A stretch of DNA of 64,000 nucleotides from an uncultured Caulobacteraceae bacterium (GTDB lineage Bacteria > Pseudomonadota > Alphaproteobacteria > Caulobacterales > Caulobacteraceae): the NCBI GenBank assembly GCA_937138625.1, contig CAKZPF010000003.1:496001-560000 (forward strand). Direction: 5' to 3'. How positions within the stretch are numbered: position 1 is the stretch's first letter; every line of letters starts with the position of its first letter. The notes beneath the pieces are model-generated. The model had not been told where the DNA came from. It worked only from the letters and a program-made list of their open reading frames with translations, and ran no database searches. Below, one piece after another: positions 46,072-55,512 of this stretch. The position numbers and the translations under genes are program-made.

Positions 46072-46530
46072 ATGAACACCTCCCCCACTCTGAACACACC
46101 AGCCGCTGCGCCCACGGCCACGGACTGGCATTTTGTCACCGATGTTTTTGCGGATGCTTTGGGCCATTTAGACGAAGATGTGACCCGCGAAGAGCGGATG
46201 TATCTGAAATGCAAATTTGATTTCAATGGCGATGATAAACTACAATGGTCAGGGGAAGCTGAGATCTGCATCCAAGAATTGCAAAAAATCTTAGAAAGCC
46301 GCAACACATATGTCAGTCCCTATTTCCCCAGCAATATGTACGAAGACCTAGAAGACCTTTTTCATTTTAAATACACCATATCAGAAAGAGCGCAGGCAGA
46401 GTATGAAAGCCCCGAAATCTTTTTTGAGCGGGTCTTCATAGCTTATTGCCTTTCTGACTTTCAGCAAATGCAAGAGCACTACACGCCAGCCTCGATGATC
46501 GATGGCGCACTTAACTGCATCAAAACCTAA
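46072..46530 (+). CDS. Small EF-hand-like protein, paralogue B
   Basis: A 152-residue protein, paralogous to the one at 45597. The loop is DFNGDDKLQWSGE, preceded by EERMYLKCKF and followed by NTYVSPYFPSNMYEDLED. It lies 13 bases after paralogue A, so the two form an operon arising by duplication. Its end is five bases from the astD stop on the opposite strand. Function unknown. Confidence 0.72.
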   Translation: MNTSPTLNTPAAAPTATDWHFVTDVFADALGHLDEDVTREERMYLKCKFDFNGDDKLQWSGEAEICIQELQKILESRNTYVSPYFPSNMYEDLEDLFHFKYTISERAQAEYESPEIFFERVFIAYCLSDFQQMQEHYTPASMIDGALNCIKT

Positions 46531-46535
46531 CGCGC

Positions 46536-47987
46536 CTATTCCGCCCGCAGGCCTTTCAGCTCGGGCCGGACATCTTTGATTTCGGTGGCCTCTTGGCTGG
46601 CCATCGGGAAAGCGCAGTAATCGGCGGCATAATAGGCTGATGGCCGGTGATTGCCGGAAATGCCCACCCCGCCAAACGGCATGGCCGATGACGCCCCCGT
46701 GGTGGCCCGATTCCAATTCACCACGCCGGCGCGAATGCGGCGAATGAACTGCTGCCAATGGGCGTGGTCTTGGCTGATCAGGCCCGCAGACAAGCCATAG
46801 CGCGTGGCGTTGGCTTCACGAATGGCGTCTTTGAAGGTCTCGACGCGCACCACCTGCAGGAAGGGCGCGAAAATTTCCTCGTCGGGAACTTTGACGCCGG
46901 TGGTCTCGATCACACCCGGCGAGACAAAGGCCCCGTCCCGTTCGGGCGCGCGCAGCACCTGCCCGCCCGCCTCGACCAAAGCTTCAAAACTGGCCATGGC
47001 CGCCTTGGCGATCTCTTTGCTGACCAAGGGCCCCATAAAGGGCTCGGGCACATCGTCCCACTTGCCGATCACCACTTGATCCAGAACGGCCGCCAACGCC
47101 TTCAGGACCTCATCGGCCCAGGGGGTTTGGGGCAAGATCAAGCGCCGGGCACAGCTGCAGCGCTGGCCCGAAGTGATGAAGCTCGAGGCCAAAACCAAAG
47201 ACGCCACCGCCGCTGGGTCCCCATCCCACGCGATCAGGGGGTTGTTGCCCCCAAGCTCGAGGGCCAAAATCACCTCCGGCCGCTCGGCGAACTGGCTGCG
47301 GAACACCTGACCTGTGGCCGCCGAGCCTGTAAACAACAGACCATTGATATTGCCCTTACTCAGGGCCTCGCCCACATCGCGGCCGCCTTGCACCAAATTG
47401 ACCACGCCAGTGGGCAGACCAGCGGCCTCGAGGCAGGTCATCATCAGCTCGCCTGTGCCCGGTGTGTGTTCGGATGGTTTGAACACAACGGTGTTGCCCG
47501 CCAGTAGCGCCGGCACAATATGACCATTGGGCAAGTGCCCCGGGAAATTATAAGGCCCAAACACCGCCATCACGCCGTGTGCCCGATGACGCAGCACCAT
47601 CTGCCCAAACGGCGCCTCGGATTGATGGCCGCCTGTGCGCTCGTCATAGGCCTTGATCGAGATGTCAACCTTGCCGATCATGGCGCTGACTTCGCCCAGG
47701 GCTTCCCACTTGGGTTTGCCAGTTTCCTGGGAAATCATCGCTGCCAGTTCGGGCTTTTTGGCCTCGAGCTGCGCCTGATAGGCCTTCAGCAGGTCCACGC
47801 GGTCTTGGTGTGGGCGGTCGGCCCAGGCCTCAAAGGCATCACCTGCGGCCTCGATGGCGCTCTCGACTTGGCTGCGGCTTGCGACCGTGCCGGTCCAGAT
47901 GGTGTCCTCGGTAGCGGGGTCGAGCGAGGCCAAAAGCCCACCCGCACCGGGTTGCCATTGGCCATTGATCAAAAGTCCTTGGGGCAT
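46536..47987 (-). CDS. astD: Succinylglutamate-semialdehyde dehydrogenase
   Basis: A 483-residue NAD-dependent aldehyde dehydrogenase. The catalytic Glu lies in LELGGNNPLIAWD and the catalytic Cys in TSGQRCSCARRL. It oxidises N-succinylglutamate semialdehyde in arginine catabolism. The start at 47987 (MPQGLLINGQW) is typical; a longer form from 48032 would run into the end of astA. It lies 23 bases after astA in the same operon. Confidence 0.95.
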   Translation of the reverse strand: MPQGLLINGQWQPGAGGLLASLDPATEDTIWTGTVASRSQVESAIEAAGDAFEAWADRPHQDRVDLLKAYQAQLEAKKPELAAMISQETGKPKWEALGEVSAMIGKVDISIKAYDERTGGHQSEAPFGQMVLRHRAHGVMAVFGPYNFPGHLPNGHIVPALLAGNTVVFKPSEHTPGTGELMMTCLEAAGLPTGVVNLVQGGRDVGEALSKGNINGLLFTGSAATGQVFRSQFAERPEVILALELGGNNPLIAWDGDPAAVASLVLASSFITSGQRCSCARRLILPQTPWADEVLKALAAVLDQVVIGKWDDVPEPFMGPLVSKEIAKAAMASFEALVEAGGQVLRAPERDGAFVSPGVIETTGVKVPDEEIFAPFLQVVRVETFKDAIREANATRYGLSAGLISQDHAHWQQFIRRIRAGVVNWNRATTGASSAMPFGGVGISGNHRPSAYYAADYCAFPMASQEATEIKDVRPELKGLRAE

Positions 47988-48010
47988 ACTGAAACCTCGT
48001 TTGGTTTGAA

Positions 48011-49033
48011 TCAAGACGCCGGCGGCGTCCACAACCGCACAGCGTCACCAGCCTGCACCTGCAAACGCTCGGCGGCGGTGGGTGAAATGCTGACATGATC
48101 ATCCGTTTCCTGCACAGGCGTGCGGGTCATGCGGAAATTCTGGAAATCTTCGTTGGCGACATAGCCGGAAACGCCGGGCGCGACCTCGGCGATCTGGACG
48201 GGCTTCACACGCGACTCACGCAGTGTGCGCACCTGATCGGTTTCGGCTGACACCAGTGGTCCCGCATCAAAAACATCCACCAGGTTTTGATAGCGAAAAC
48301 CTTCCCATTCCAACAGGCGTCTGGCGGCCTCGCCATCATCATGGCATTTGCCAATCGCATCCCGGGCCGCCGTGGGCAATAGATCCGCATATATAGGATG
48401 ACGGGGCAAAAGCTCGGCCAGGAACTGCCCATCGGTTGTGGCCGACAGGCCGTCCGCTTCATCGAAGCTCATTTTGAAAAAGTGCTGGGTGACTCCTTCC
48501 CAAAACGGCGAGCGCCCGGCCTCATCAAACCAGCCGCGCAGCTCGGCCAAAATGGTGTCGGCAAAGCGCGACCGCCCTGTGGCCACCAGCATATAACGCG
48601 CCTGGGCCAGCATCCGCCCCACACCGCCGCCGCGGCGTTCAGGGTGCAACAACAACGACCCCACCTCGGTGTGACCATTGTGCTCGCTCACGAGCCACAA
48701 CAGCGGCATGTCAAAACGCCGATCGGCCGCAAACGAAACATAGCCCGCCTTGGCCACGCGAAAATTGTAATAGGGCCGCTCGATGCCCACGGCAGGCTTC
48801 ACGCCCGCAACCCCAATGACTTGGCCCTGGTCATCTTCCAGCGCCAGCAAATAGGCCAGGCCCGCCGGATCTGTGCCTGCGGGCGAATGGAAACTCGCCT
48901 CGACGGTTTTCAGCTTCTTTTCAATGGCGGCTTCGTTGGGCTGCAGACTGGTAAAGCCCGAGCCCGCATGGCGCGCCAGTTCCATGACATCGGCATGGTC
49001 AGACAGTTTGGCAGGGCGGATCAAATACGACAT
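48011..49033 (-). CDS. astA: Arginine N-succinyltransferase
   Basis: A 340-residue acyltransferase that transfers succinyl from succinyl-CoA to arginine, the first step of the pathway. The start SYLIRPAKLSDHADVMELA and the segment SLLLHPERRGGGVGRML are characteristic of AstA. AAGG lies eight bases before the ATG at 49033. It is co-transcribed with astD, and the SemiSWEET and M20 genes precede it. Confidence 0.95.
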   Translation of the reverse strand: MSYLIRPAKLSDHADVMELARHAGSGFTSLQPNEAAIEKKLKTVEASFHSPAGTDPAGLAYLLALEDDQGQVIGVAGVKPAVGIERPYYNFRVAKAGYVSFAADRRFDMPLLWLVSEHNGHTEVGSLLLHPERRGGGVGRMLAQARYMLVATGRSRFADTILAELRGWFDEAGRSPFWEGVTQHFFKMSFDEADGLSATTDGQFLAELLPRHPIYADLLPTAARDAIGKCHDDGEAARRLLEWEGFRYQNLVDVFDAGPLVSAETDQVRTLRESRVKPVQIAEVAPGVSGYVANEDFQNFRMTRTPVQETDDHVSISPTAAERLQVQAGDAVRLWTPPAS

Positions 49034-49078
49034 GAGGCAGGCCTTGTAGCGCATTTGCGCCCAGGGGCCAAGCGGCCC

Positions 49079-49339
49079 TTAGCCATAGCGCAATTTGGTC
49101 AACAAAATGGTGCCGGCAAACACAAGGGTGACCACATTGGCCATGATCAGCGGCCAGCTTTGCAGCAACAGCCCATACACCAGCCAAAAGCAGACCCCAC
49201 TGATAAAAATCAAATACATACCCAGGGAAATGGCGCGGGTGTCGCGCTCGCGGATGGCTTTGATGGCTTGGGGCAAGAAGGCGATGGTGGTCAGAAAGGC
49301 GGCACAAAAGCCCACAAGTTCAACGGGGTTCATGACCAT
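49079..49339 (-). CDS. SemiSWEET-like PQ-loop membrane protein
   Basis: An 86-residue protein with three transmembrane helices and a PQ motif in TM1 (FLPQAIKAI). SemiSWEETs dimerise to form small sugar transporters. Its place inside the arginine cluster suggests an unknown link or a simple passenger. It ends 45 bases before the astA start. The ATG at 49339 is used; one at 49333 is possible. Confidence 0.88.
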   Translation of the reverse strand: MVMNPVELVGFCAAFLTTIAFLPQAIKAIRERDTRAISLGMYLIFISGVCFWLVYGLLLQSWPLIMANVVTLVFAGTILLTKLRYG

Positions 49340-49353
49340 TTTGCTGTCCCTTG

Positions 49354-50625
49354 TTAGGCGTCTTCGCTCAGGCGCTCTTGGTCGCGCATGGCGCGCAGAG
49401 ATTCGGCATCCAAGTCCCCTTCGGCAATACGCGCGAGAATCAAGCCCGACAACCGCGCCCGTTCCGCAAAACTGTCGGGAAAGGCGTATTCATCCGGCGA
49501 ATGAATATCGCCCCCACACACGCCCAAGCTGTCGGCATTGGGGCAGCCGGCGGCGAACAGATTGTTGCCTTCACACACCCCACCCGAGTTCTGCCATGTG
49601 ACCTCAACGCCCAATCGATCGCCGGTGTTGCGGATCTCTTCGAACAGACGCTGTTGCGAGGGCACAAAGGGCTTGGGCGGACGCGTGAAACCGCCATGCA
49701 GTTCACAGCTGACGCCTTCGATTTTGGCGCTTTGGTCCAAGATGCGCTGGAAATGGCCATGCGCCCATTCGGTGTCGTCTTGGTTCAAAACCCGCACATC
49801 AATGCGCGTGATGCCCAAATCGGGCACGGCATTTAAAGCCCCCCCGCCATCGATGCGACCGACATTGACGGTGATGGTTTCCCGCTCACCGTTCAGTTCA
49901 TGCAGCGCCACAGCGGCCCGCGCGGCGGCGGCAAGTGCGTGTTTGCCTTCGTGAAAGGCGCGGCCTGCGTGCGCAGATTTCCCACGGAACACAAAGGAAA
50001 AATTCCCACTGCCCTTGCGCCCGGCAGCCAAGATCCCGCCCAGCAAGGCGGGTTCGTAGGTCAGACCCATATGGGCCTTGGCCCCCAGGCGCATCAGCTC
50101 GGGCCGCGAACAATGCGAACCGATTTCCTCGTCGGGCGAGATCAGCACCGTATAGCCTACGCCCTGAGATTTCGAATGCTGCTCAAAGGCCTCAAGGGCA
50201 GCCAACATCACGGACAAACCGCCTTTCATATCGGCAATGCCCGGACCATGCAGGCGCCCATCCGGCAGGGTCACGACCTTTTGGAAAGCGCTGTCGGCGG
50301 GATAAACCGTGTCATAATGGCCCGTCAGCACCAGTTGGATCGGGGCCTCGGGCCGCACCGTGATGCGCAGTGCTGGCGGCGGTTGATGATGGGCGGTGGT
50401 GCCATCGGCCCGGATGGTGTCCATGGGCGGCAAGACCAGATGCTCGACTTTGCCGGGCAGCACGGAAAAGGCCTCGGTGAACACCGTCAGCATCTGCCGC
50501 AGGCCTTCCAGGTGATAGCTGCCGGAATTGATATGGCACCAGTCAATGGCGCGAGTGATGATCCCCTCGCCCATCTGGTCTATGGCATTGAGAACGGCGG
50601 TGGCGTCAGCAGTATGTGTGGTCAT
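49354..50625 (-). CDS. M20 family metallohydrolase, possible desuccinylase
   Basis: A 423-residue peptidase of the M20/ArgE/DapE/CPG2 family. The zinc ligands are in TGHYDTVY, GIADMKGG and SPDEEIGS, and the dimerisation domain occupies about residues 200-310. The final step of arginine succinyl catabolism removes succinate from N-succinylglutamate, normally by AstE (M14 family). No astE or astC is present in the window, and this gene heads the astA-astD operon, so it may take the AstE role. That is an inference; deacylation of another amino acid is possible. Confidence 0.88.
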   Translation of the reverse strand: MTTHTADATAVLNAIDQMGEGIITRAIDWCHINSGSYHLEGLRQMLTVFTEAFSVLPGKVEHLVLPPMDTIRADGTTAHHQPPPALRITVRPEAPIQLVLTGHYDTVYPADSAFQKVVTLPDGRLHGPGIADMKGGLSVMLAALEAFEQHSKSQGVGYTVLISPDEEIGSHCSRPELMRLGAKAHMGLTYEPALLGGILAAGRKGSGNFSFVFRGKSAHAGRAFHEGKHALAAAARAAVALHELNGERETITVNVGRIDGGGALNAVPDLGITRIDVRVLNQDDTEWAHGHFQRILDQSAKIEGVSCELHGGFTRPPKPFVPSQQRLFEEIRNTGDRLGVEVTWQNSGGVCEGNNLFAAGCPNADSLGVCGGDIHSPDEYAFPDSFAERARLSGLILARIAEGDLDAESLRAMRDQERLSEDA

Positions 50626-50668
50626 GCCTCGTGTCTAGGCCCGCCAGGGCTCAGACGCAAGGGGGCGC

Positions 50669-51067
50669 CTACACCTCGTCGTCAGACTGATACAGCCAAA
50701 CGCGCAGTTGAGTGTCGCTGATGGAATGCCGAGCCCCACTGAGAATATTGTTATCGAGATCAAAGTCGCCATTCAAATCGTTCAAGGCTTGCTCATACAT
50801 GTTGAGTTGCTCTTCACACCTCGCTAGGGCCTTGCCATAGACTGTCAAACCTTGTTCAATTTTATCATTATATACAGCGATTCTTGCTTTGAAGGATTTG
50901 ATTTCATCATCAAAAACCTGTTTGAGCTCAGAGCGACTGATGCGACCGTCTCCATTCTCATCAACATTATTTAGGAAGAAATCAGCTTCATCTACAGAAA
51001 TCTTGCCGTCATTATCCCAGTCCACATAATCACGCAAACCGCCAACCCAGTTGGGAACATTACTCAT
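50669..51067 (-). CDS. Classical EF-hand calcium-binding protein
   Basis: A 132-residue acidic protein without a signal peptide. Two consecutive canonical EF-hand loops are present: DWDNDGKISVDE and DENGDGRISRSE. A third, weaker loop lies near the C-terminus (DLNGDFDLDNNI). A coiled helix (residues 48-90) separates them. GGAGAG precedes the ATG. It lies upstream of the M20 gene on the same strand and adds to the unusual number of EF-hand genes in this region. Confidence 0.85.
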   Translation of the reverse strand: MSNVPNWVGGLRDYVDWDNDGKISVDEADFFLNNVDENGDGRISRSELKQVFDDEIKSFKARIAVYNDKIEQGLTVYGKALARCEEQLNMYEQALNDLNGDFDLDNNILSGARHSISDTQLRVWLYQSDDEV

Positions 51068-51480
51068 TGTGACTCTCCATACAAATTAAACCGCATATGA
51101 ATCAAAAAAAAATTACAAAAACACAACAATTATGATAATTTCATAAATGCCACACTCTGTCAACCGCATGGTCATGGTGATCACAGGGGTAGCGCCCAGC
51201 AAAGGGCCAGCCCGGCTTGCGGGGCCCCAAAGGTCGAGACCAAAACCACAGTCACCAATAAAAAAGCCCCCGCGTGAGAGATAATGTAGAGGTTTTATGT
51301 TCCACCACAAGCGAAGCGCGTGGCGTGCATGACTATGCACCGCGGCCCAAAGGCATTGCAGAAAAACTGGCTCAAGCCTGCGCCAAAGCCGTTAGAAGTT
51401 TTTCGGTTCGCAATGCCGTATTGAAAAACAACGCGCCCTTGCGGAGACATGAACGTAGTGAATTGTCGCGAGCAAAAAAA

Positions 51481-51500
51481 TGGTGAGCCCGGTAGGAATC
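51481..51500 (-). repeat. Duplicate of the 3' end of tRNA-Lys
   Basis: TGGTGAGCCCGGTAGGAATC is identical to 51613-51632, the 3' end of the tRNA-Lys gene including CCA. It is 132 bases away in the same orientation, as an attachment-site remnant would be. The rest of the tRNA is absent, so it is not a functional gene. Confidence 0.7.
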
Positions 51501-51582
51501 GCGGTCATCTGCCCCACTTGCGCCGTGCAAAGCCCGGCTTGTGGGGACCCCAAAGGTCGAGACCAAGACCACATTCACCAAT

Positions 51583-51612
51583 AAAAAAGCCCCCTGACGG
51601 GGGCATTTTTAT
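51583..51612. terminator. Bidirectional-looking terminator at tRNA-Lys end
   Basis: GCCCCC (51589-51594) and GGGGGC (51599-51604) form a hairpin with an A-run to the left and a T-run to the right. It would end the tRNA-Lys transcript on the minus strand. Confidence 0.8.
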
Positions 51613-51688
51613 TGGTGAGCCCGGTAGGAATCGAACCTACGACCCACTGATTAAAAGTCAGTTGCTCTACCGACTGAGCTACGGGCTC
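51613..51688 (-). tRNA. tRNA-Lys (anticodon TTT)
   Basis: The minus strand gives a 76-base cloverleaf: acceptor stem GAGCCCG paired with CGGGCTC, the D-loop (AGCTCAGTCGGTAGAGC), anticodon loop CTTTTAA, T-arm GTAGGTTCGATTCCTAC, and an encoded CCA. The anticodon TTT reads lysine codons. It lies between the EF-hand gene and tgt. Confidence 0.97.
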
Positions 51689-51830
51689 TTTGGGTTTTGT
51701 GGCGTTTCCGGTGGGAATGTCTTCGGTCAGACCGCCAGCCCGAGCCATTTCCACAAGGGGGAAAAAGAACCCGAGGCGGGCGGAACATAGGGACTTGCGG
51801 CGCAGATGGCAAGACGTGCACACTCAGAAA

Positions 51831-52430
51831 ATGCGAAAAACTGCACCGATATGGTTGTTTTTTTGCGCCTTGGGCGCGCAACCCCTTATGCCGCAAGCGG
51901 TTCAGGCCAGCACGACCCTGCAAAATGCCCGCGAACATGTCACCACCACCGGCAAGGGCGTGACCCACGCCGCCAGCACACCGCTGCGGGATTTTGGCCT
52001 GAGCAAGGAAGAGATCCCCCCTGCCGTCGCCAGCGCTGTGATGCTGAAATACGCCCCGCCTGAAACCTGCGCCCAGGCCACGGTCTTGGTGCGGGGCTTT
52101 GATGCCGTGCTGGGTGATGATATCGACCGCCCCGAAGACAAGGACGATGATGGGCTGATTGCCCGCGGCGCGGTCGAGGCCTCGAAGCTGATCATTGGCG
52201 CCGCCAAGGATGAAGTCACCGGTCTGATCCCCTTTCGCGGCTTGGTGCGGCGGGTATCCGGTGCCAAGGCTCATGAAAAAAAGGTGCAAAATGCCATTTA
52301 TGTGGCCCACCTGCGTCGCGCCTTTCTGAAAGGCTGGGCCAATGCCCAAGGCTGTCCGCAGTTTTTGCCGGACCCGGAGCCTAAGCCCCTGCCCGCCATT
52401 GACGCCGCCGTGCCGCCAAGAACGCGTTAA
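51831..52430 (+). CDS. Exported hypothetical protein
   Basis: A 199-residue protein with a signal peptide ([20 protein letters not shown], cleaved near AVQAS). The mature part has two cysteines (ETCAQA and AQGCPQ) and no domain I recognise. The start at 51831 is chosen for the signal peptide. Its last 50 bases overlap the 3' end of tgt on the other strand, so the two genes converge. Confidence 0.7.
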   Translation: MRKTAPIWLFFCALGAQPLMPQAVQASTTLQNAREHVTTTGKGVTHAASTPLRDFGLSKEEIPPAVASAVMLKYAPPETCAQATVLVRGFDAVLGDDIDRPEDKDDDGLIARGAVEASKLIIGAAKDEVTGLIPFRGLVRRVSGAKAHEKKVQNAIYVAHLRRAFLKGWANAQGCPQFLPDPEPKPLPAIDAAVPPRTR

Positions 52431-53496
52431 ACTCGCCCTGGGCGATGGCCGTGCGCATGGCCTGCATCAACTCTTGGAAAAAGGCGGTGTTGTGCCAGCT
52501 CAGCAGAATTTGGCCCAAAATCTCGTTGGCTTTGAACAGATGATGCAAATAGGCCTTGGTGTAATCACGGCTGGCGGGACAGGCACTGTTGGCATCAAGG
52601 GGCGTGAGGTCTTCGGCATACTTGGCGTTTTTGATGTTCAACGGGCCGTCCCAGGTCCAGGCTTGGCCATGACGACCCGACCGCGTCGGCAGCACGCAAT
52701 CAAACATATCGACGCCCAAGGCCACAGACTCGACCAAATCCAGCGGCTTGCCCACGCCCATCAAATAGCGCGGCCGGTGGGCGGGCAAATGCGGCGTGGT
52801 CAAAGCGAGCGTCTTGACCATCATCTCGTGGCCCTCGCCCACCGCCAGGCCTCCAATGGCATAGCCATCAAAGCCCATGTCCACCAAGCGTTGCGCACTT
52901 TCCGCCCGCAAATCGCCATAGACCCCGCCCTGTACAATACCAAACAGGGCCTGGCTGTCGCGTATGCCAAAGGCCGCCTTTGACCGTGCCGCCCAGCGCG
53001 CCGACAACAACATGGCTTCATTGGCACGGTCATGATCGGCGGGATAGGCCGCACACTCATCCAGCTGCATCACGATATCCGAACCCAGCAAGTCCGCCTG
53101 GATTTCCATGGAACGCTCGGGACTGAGGACATGTTCCGAGCCATCAATATGCGAGCGAAAGGTCACGGCCTGTTCCGAGATCTTGGCAATGTTCGACAGC
53201 GACATCACCTGAAACCCACCAGAATCCGTCAAAATGGGGCGATCCCAGCCCATGAAGGTGTGCAAACCACCCAAACGATGAACACGCTCGGCGGTGGGGC
53301 GCAGCATCAAATGATAGGTATTCCCCAACAGAATATCCGCCCCCGCCCCGCGCACCTGATCACAGGTTAGGGCCTTGACCGTCGCCGCCGTGCCCACGGG
53401 CATAAAGGCCGGTGTGCGAATCTCGCCGCGGGGGGTGCGCAACACGCCGGTGCGGGCCTGGCCGTCAGTCTGTTGCAGATCAAAGGCAAAGGTCAT
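52381..53496 (-). CDS. tgt: tRNA-guanine transglycosylase (altered zinc site)
   Basis: A 371-residue enzyme that replaces guanine-34 by preQ1 in tRNAs with a GUN anticodon. Catalytic Asp residues lie in [11 protein letters not shown] and [14 protein letters not shown]. The usual zinc motif CxCxxC followed by His reads [19 protein letters not shown]: only the middle Cys and the His remain, with Ser in place of the other two cysteines. The protein is otherwise full length. It overlaps queA by four bases (ATGA), giving the standard tgt-queA operon. Confidence 0.95.
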   Translation of the reverse strand: MTFAFDLQQTDGQARTGVLRTPRGEIRTPAFMPVGTAATVKALTCDQVRGAGADILLGNTYHLMLRPTAERVHRLGGLHTFMGWDRPILTDSGGFQVMSLSNIAKISEQAVTFRSHIDGSEHVLSPERSMEIQADLLGSDIVMQLDECAAYPADHDRANEAMLLSARWAARSKAAFGIRDSQALFGIVQGGVYGDLRAESAQRLVDMGFDGYAIGGLAVGEGHEMMVKTLALTTPHLPAHRPRYLMGVGKPLDLVESVALGVDMFDCVLPTRSGRHGQAWTWDGPLNIKNAKYAEDLTPLDANSACPASRDYTKAYLHHLFKANEILGQILLSWHNTAFFQELMQAMRTAIAQGEFNAFLAARRRQWRAGA

Positions 53497-54596
53497 GAAG
53501 GACGTTCCAGCAGATTGGCATCACCATAAGAGAAAAATCGGTAACCGCTGTCGATGGCATGGGCATAGGCCGCTTGCATGGTCGCGGTGCCCGCAAAGGC
53601 ACAGACCAACATAAACAATGTGGATTTCGGCAGGTGGAAATTGGTCATCAGGACATCGGCCACCTTGAAGTCAAAGCCCGGGGTGATGAAAATATCGGTC
53701 TCGGCGGCAAAGGGCGCGATTTGCCCCGTGGCGTGGGCGGCGCTTTCCAAAATCCGCAGGGCCGTGGTGCCCACCACAACCACCCGGCGGCCCTTGGCTT
53801 TGGCGGTTTGAATGGCCTGGGCGACCTGGGGCGAGACCTCGCCCCATTCGCTGTGCATTTTGTGCTCGTGGATGTTATCAACCTTGACAGGCAGGAAGGT
53901 GCCCGCGCCGACATGCAAGGTCACCTGGTGGTGCATGATGCCCTTGTCGCGCAAGGCCTGCATCAGCTGAGGCGTGAAATGCAGACCCGCCGTGGGCGCG
54001 GCCACCGAGCCCGCATCCTGCGCGAATATGGTCTGGTAATCTTGCCGGTCTTGTTCATCAGCGGGGCGTTTGGCGGCGATATAGGGGGGCAAAGGCATAT
54101 CACCCACTGCCTCAAGGGCTGCATCCAAATCATTGTTTGTACAGTGAAAATCAAGCGTCAGGATGCCGGTTTCCGCCTTGGCGGTGACCTGGGCCGTCAG
54201 ATCATCGGCAATTTGCAAGCGATCCCCCACGGCCAACCGCCGGGCGGGTTTGGCCAACGCCTGCCAACGCAACGGCCCCAGACGCGCGATCAGGTTCATA
54301 TGCACATCCACGTCATGGCCCGTGGCATCCCGCGCCGGCCGCACCGCGCGCAGGGCGACAGGCACCACCCGGCTGTTGTTGGTGATCAACAGGTCGCCGG
54401 TCCGCAACAGATCGGGCAAATCCGCCACCGTGTGATCCAGCACATCACCCCCGGCCCGGACATGCATCAGACGCGCCGATGTGCGTGGGGTTGCGGGGCG
54501 CAGGGCGATCCGATCCTCGGGCAGGTCGAAATCAAAATCTGCCAGGGTCATGGCGGGTTCGGCCGTAAGCGTTTGCGTATTTGTGATGTCCGTCAT
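53493..54596 (-). CDS. queA: S-adenosylmethionine:tRNA ribosyltransferase-isomerase
   Basis: A 367-residue enzyme that forms epoxyqueuosine on tRNA after Tgt action. The standard start [18 protein letters not shown] is present at residue 17, and [15 protein letters not shown] and [13 protein letters not shown] are family motifs. The ATG at 54596 has AAGGGG upstream and is preferred, although many QueA proteins begin at the equivalent of 54551. It is translationally coupled to tgt. Confidence 0.96.
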   Translation of the reverse strand: MTDITNTQTLTAEPAMTLADFDFDLPEDRIALRPATPRTSARLMHVRAGGDVLDHTVADLPDLLRTGDLLITNNSRVVPVALRAVRPARDATGHDVDVHMNLIARLGPLRWQALAKPARRLAVGDRLQIADDLTAQVTAKAETGILTLDFHCTNNDLDAALEAVGDMPLPPYIAAKRPADEQDRQDYQTIFAQDAGSVAAPTAGLHFTPQLMQALRDKGIMHHQVTLHVGAGTFLPVKVDNIHEHKMHSEWGEVSPQVAQAIQTAKAKGRRVVVVGTTALRILESAAHATGQIAPFAAETDIFITPGFDFKVADVLMTNFHLPKSTLFMLVCAFAGTATMQAAYAHAIDSGYRFFSYGDANLLERPS

Positions 54597-54644
54597 GCCC
54601 CTTCAGGGCCACAAAGGCAGGGATTTGTCCAGAGTCTTCTTATA

Positions 54645-54677
54645 AGAAAACCCCCTGACCTGCATGGGATCAGGGGG
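54645..54677 (-). terminator. Rho-independent terminator before queA
   Basis: CCCCCTGA (54651-54658) pairs with TCAGGGGG (54670-54677), and a T-run follows on the minus strand. It ends the transcript of the hypothetical gene at 54711. Confidence 0.82.
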
Positions 54678-54710
54678 CGTCGGGCTTGTCTCCCCGAGCT
54701 CAGAAATCGA

Positions 54711-55376
54711 CTAGGCGGCCAATTGCGGCACGCGGGCAAGGGGATCGTTTTGTTGTTGAACCTCCTCGGGCGAGATATAGACAAAACCACCCTGGGCGGT
54801 GCCATCCGGCGAGACCACGCCCACCAATTGCCCATGAACAGGCATATCATCATCGGTGGGTTGGAAGTTGTGCAGGTTTGGGTCCACTCGGCCATTCATG
54901 GCCAATGTGGCCTTGTTGGCCAAGGGGGTCAGATAGCTGTTTTCCGGATCAGGGCGCTGGCCAACAGTGTTCAGGTCATGCACATACATAATCTGACCGC
55001 CATCATTGGTGTTCACCAGGAAATCGGCCTCGTGCGAAGTGTTGGGCTCTTGATAAACAGGGTCGCCGGCGCTGTTGACCTCGATGCCGCCATAGCTGCC
55101 GCCAATCTCGGCCAGCATCTCGTGGACATCTTCGCCCACCGGCACGGTTTTGGTCATCTTGGCAGACGTTTCGGCCTGCAAGGCGGCATATTGATAAGGT
55201 TCGGGGTTGGCAGTGCCCGTCACGGCCGCGCGGGCGGCCGCAAGGCTCGCATCAAAATTCTGCTGAACGGCTGGCGTTTGCGGGCCAGAAGTCGTTGCAT
55301 GTTCTGGATTGTGGGTGGCTTCGTGGGCCTGTCGGGCGATCTGCGCGCCTAACCCCATCAGGGCTGAGATGGACAT
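54711..55376 (-). CDS. Hypothetical acidic protein
   Basis: A 221-residue protein without signal peptide or membrane segment. It is rich in Ala, Gln, Asn and Asp, and includes VSPDGTAQGGFVYISPEE near the C-terminus. No EF-hand loop or other domain is visible. It is flanked by ppiB and queA but ends at its own terminator. I do not recognise it; like the EF-hand genes it is an extra gene in an otherwise conserved chromosomal order. Confidence 0.6.
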   Translation of the reverse strand: MSISALMGLGAQIARQAHEATHNPEHATTSGPQTPAVQQNFDASLAAARAAVTGTANPEPYQYAALQAETSAKMTKTVPVGEDVHEMLAEIGGSYGGIEVNSAGDPVYQEPNTSHEADFLVNTNDGGQIMYVHDLNTVGQRPDPENSYLTPLANKATLAMNGRVDPNLHNFQPTDDDMPVHGQLVGVVSPDGTAQGGFVYISPEEVQQQNDPLARVPQLAA

Positions 55377-55512
55377 AAATGAATCCCTCGGTGTTCAAAT
55401 TGTATAAATCAAAAATAAAACGACGCCTACTGCGTACGATCAAGATCATACACAACAGGCGCCGTTAAAACAAGAAAATATCCCTGACGACTTTATGACG
55501 TTTTCGCTAAGG

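Larger units (their letters stand above)
51068..51612. other. 545-base non-coding region with copies of tRNA-Lys flank
   Basis: No convincing gene is present. Two repeats relate it to the tRNA-Lys gene on its right. A 61-63 base block (51211-51271 and 51532-51594) is present twice as direct copies, and the last 20 bases of the tRNA (with encoded CCA) recur at 51481-51500. These look like scars of recombination at the tRNA. Confidence 0.7.

Noticed and set aside
51274..51486. A 70-codon open frame between the tRNA-Lys repeats
   Set aside because: No ribosome-binding site; it runs through repeat sequence.
51481..51500. A second, truncated tRNA gene
   Set aside because: Only the 3' 20 bases are present; no cloverleaf can form.
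53559..55352. A 597-codon open frame on the plus strand
   Set aside because: It is antisense to queA and the hypothetical gene; its composition is a mirror of those genes.
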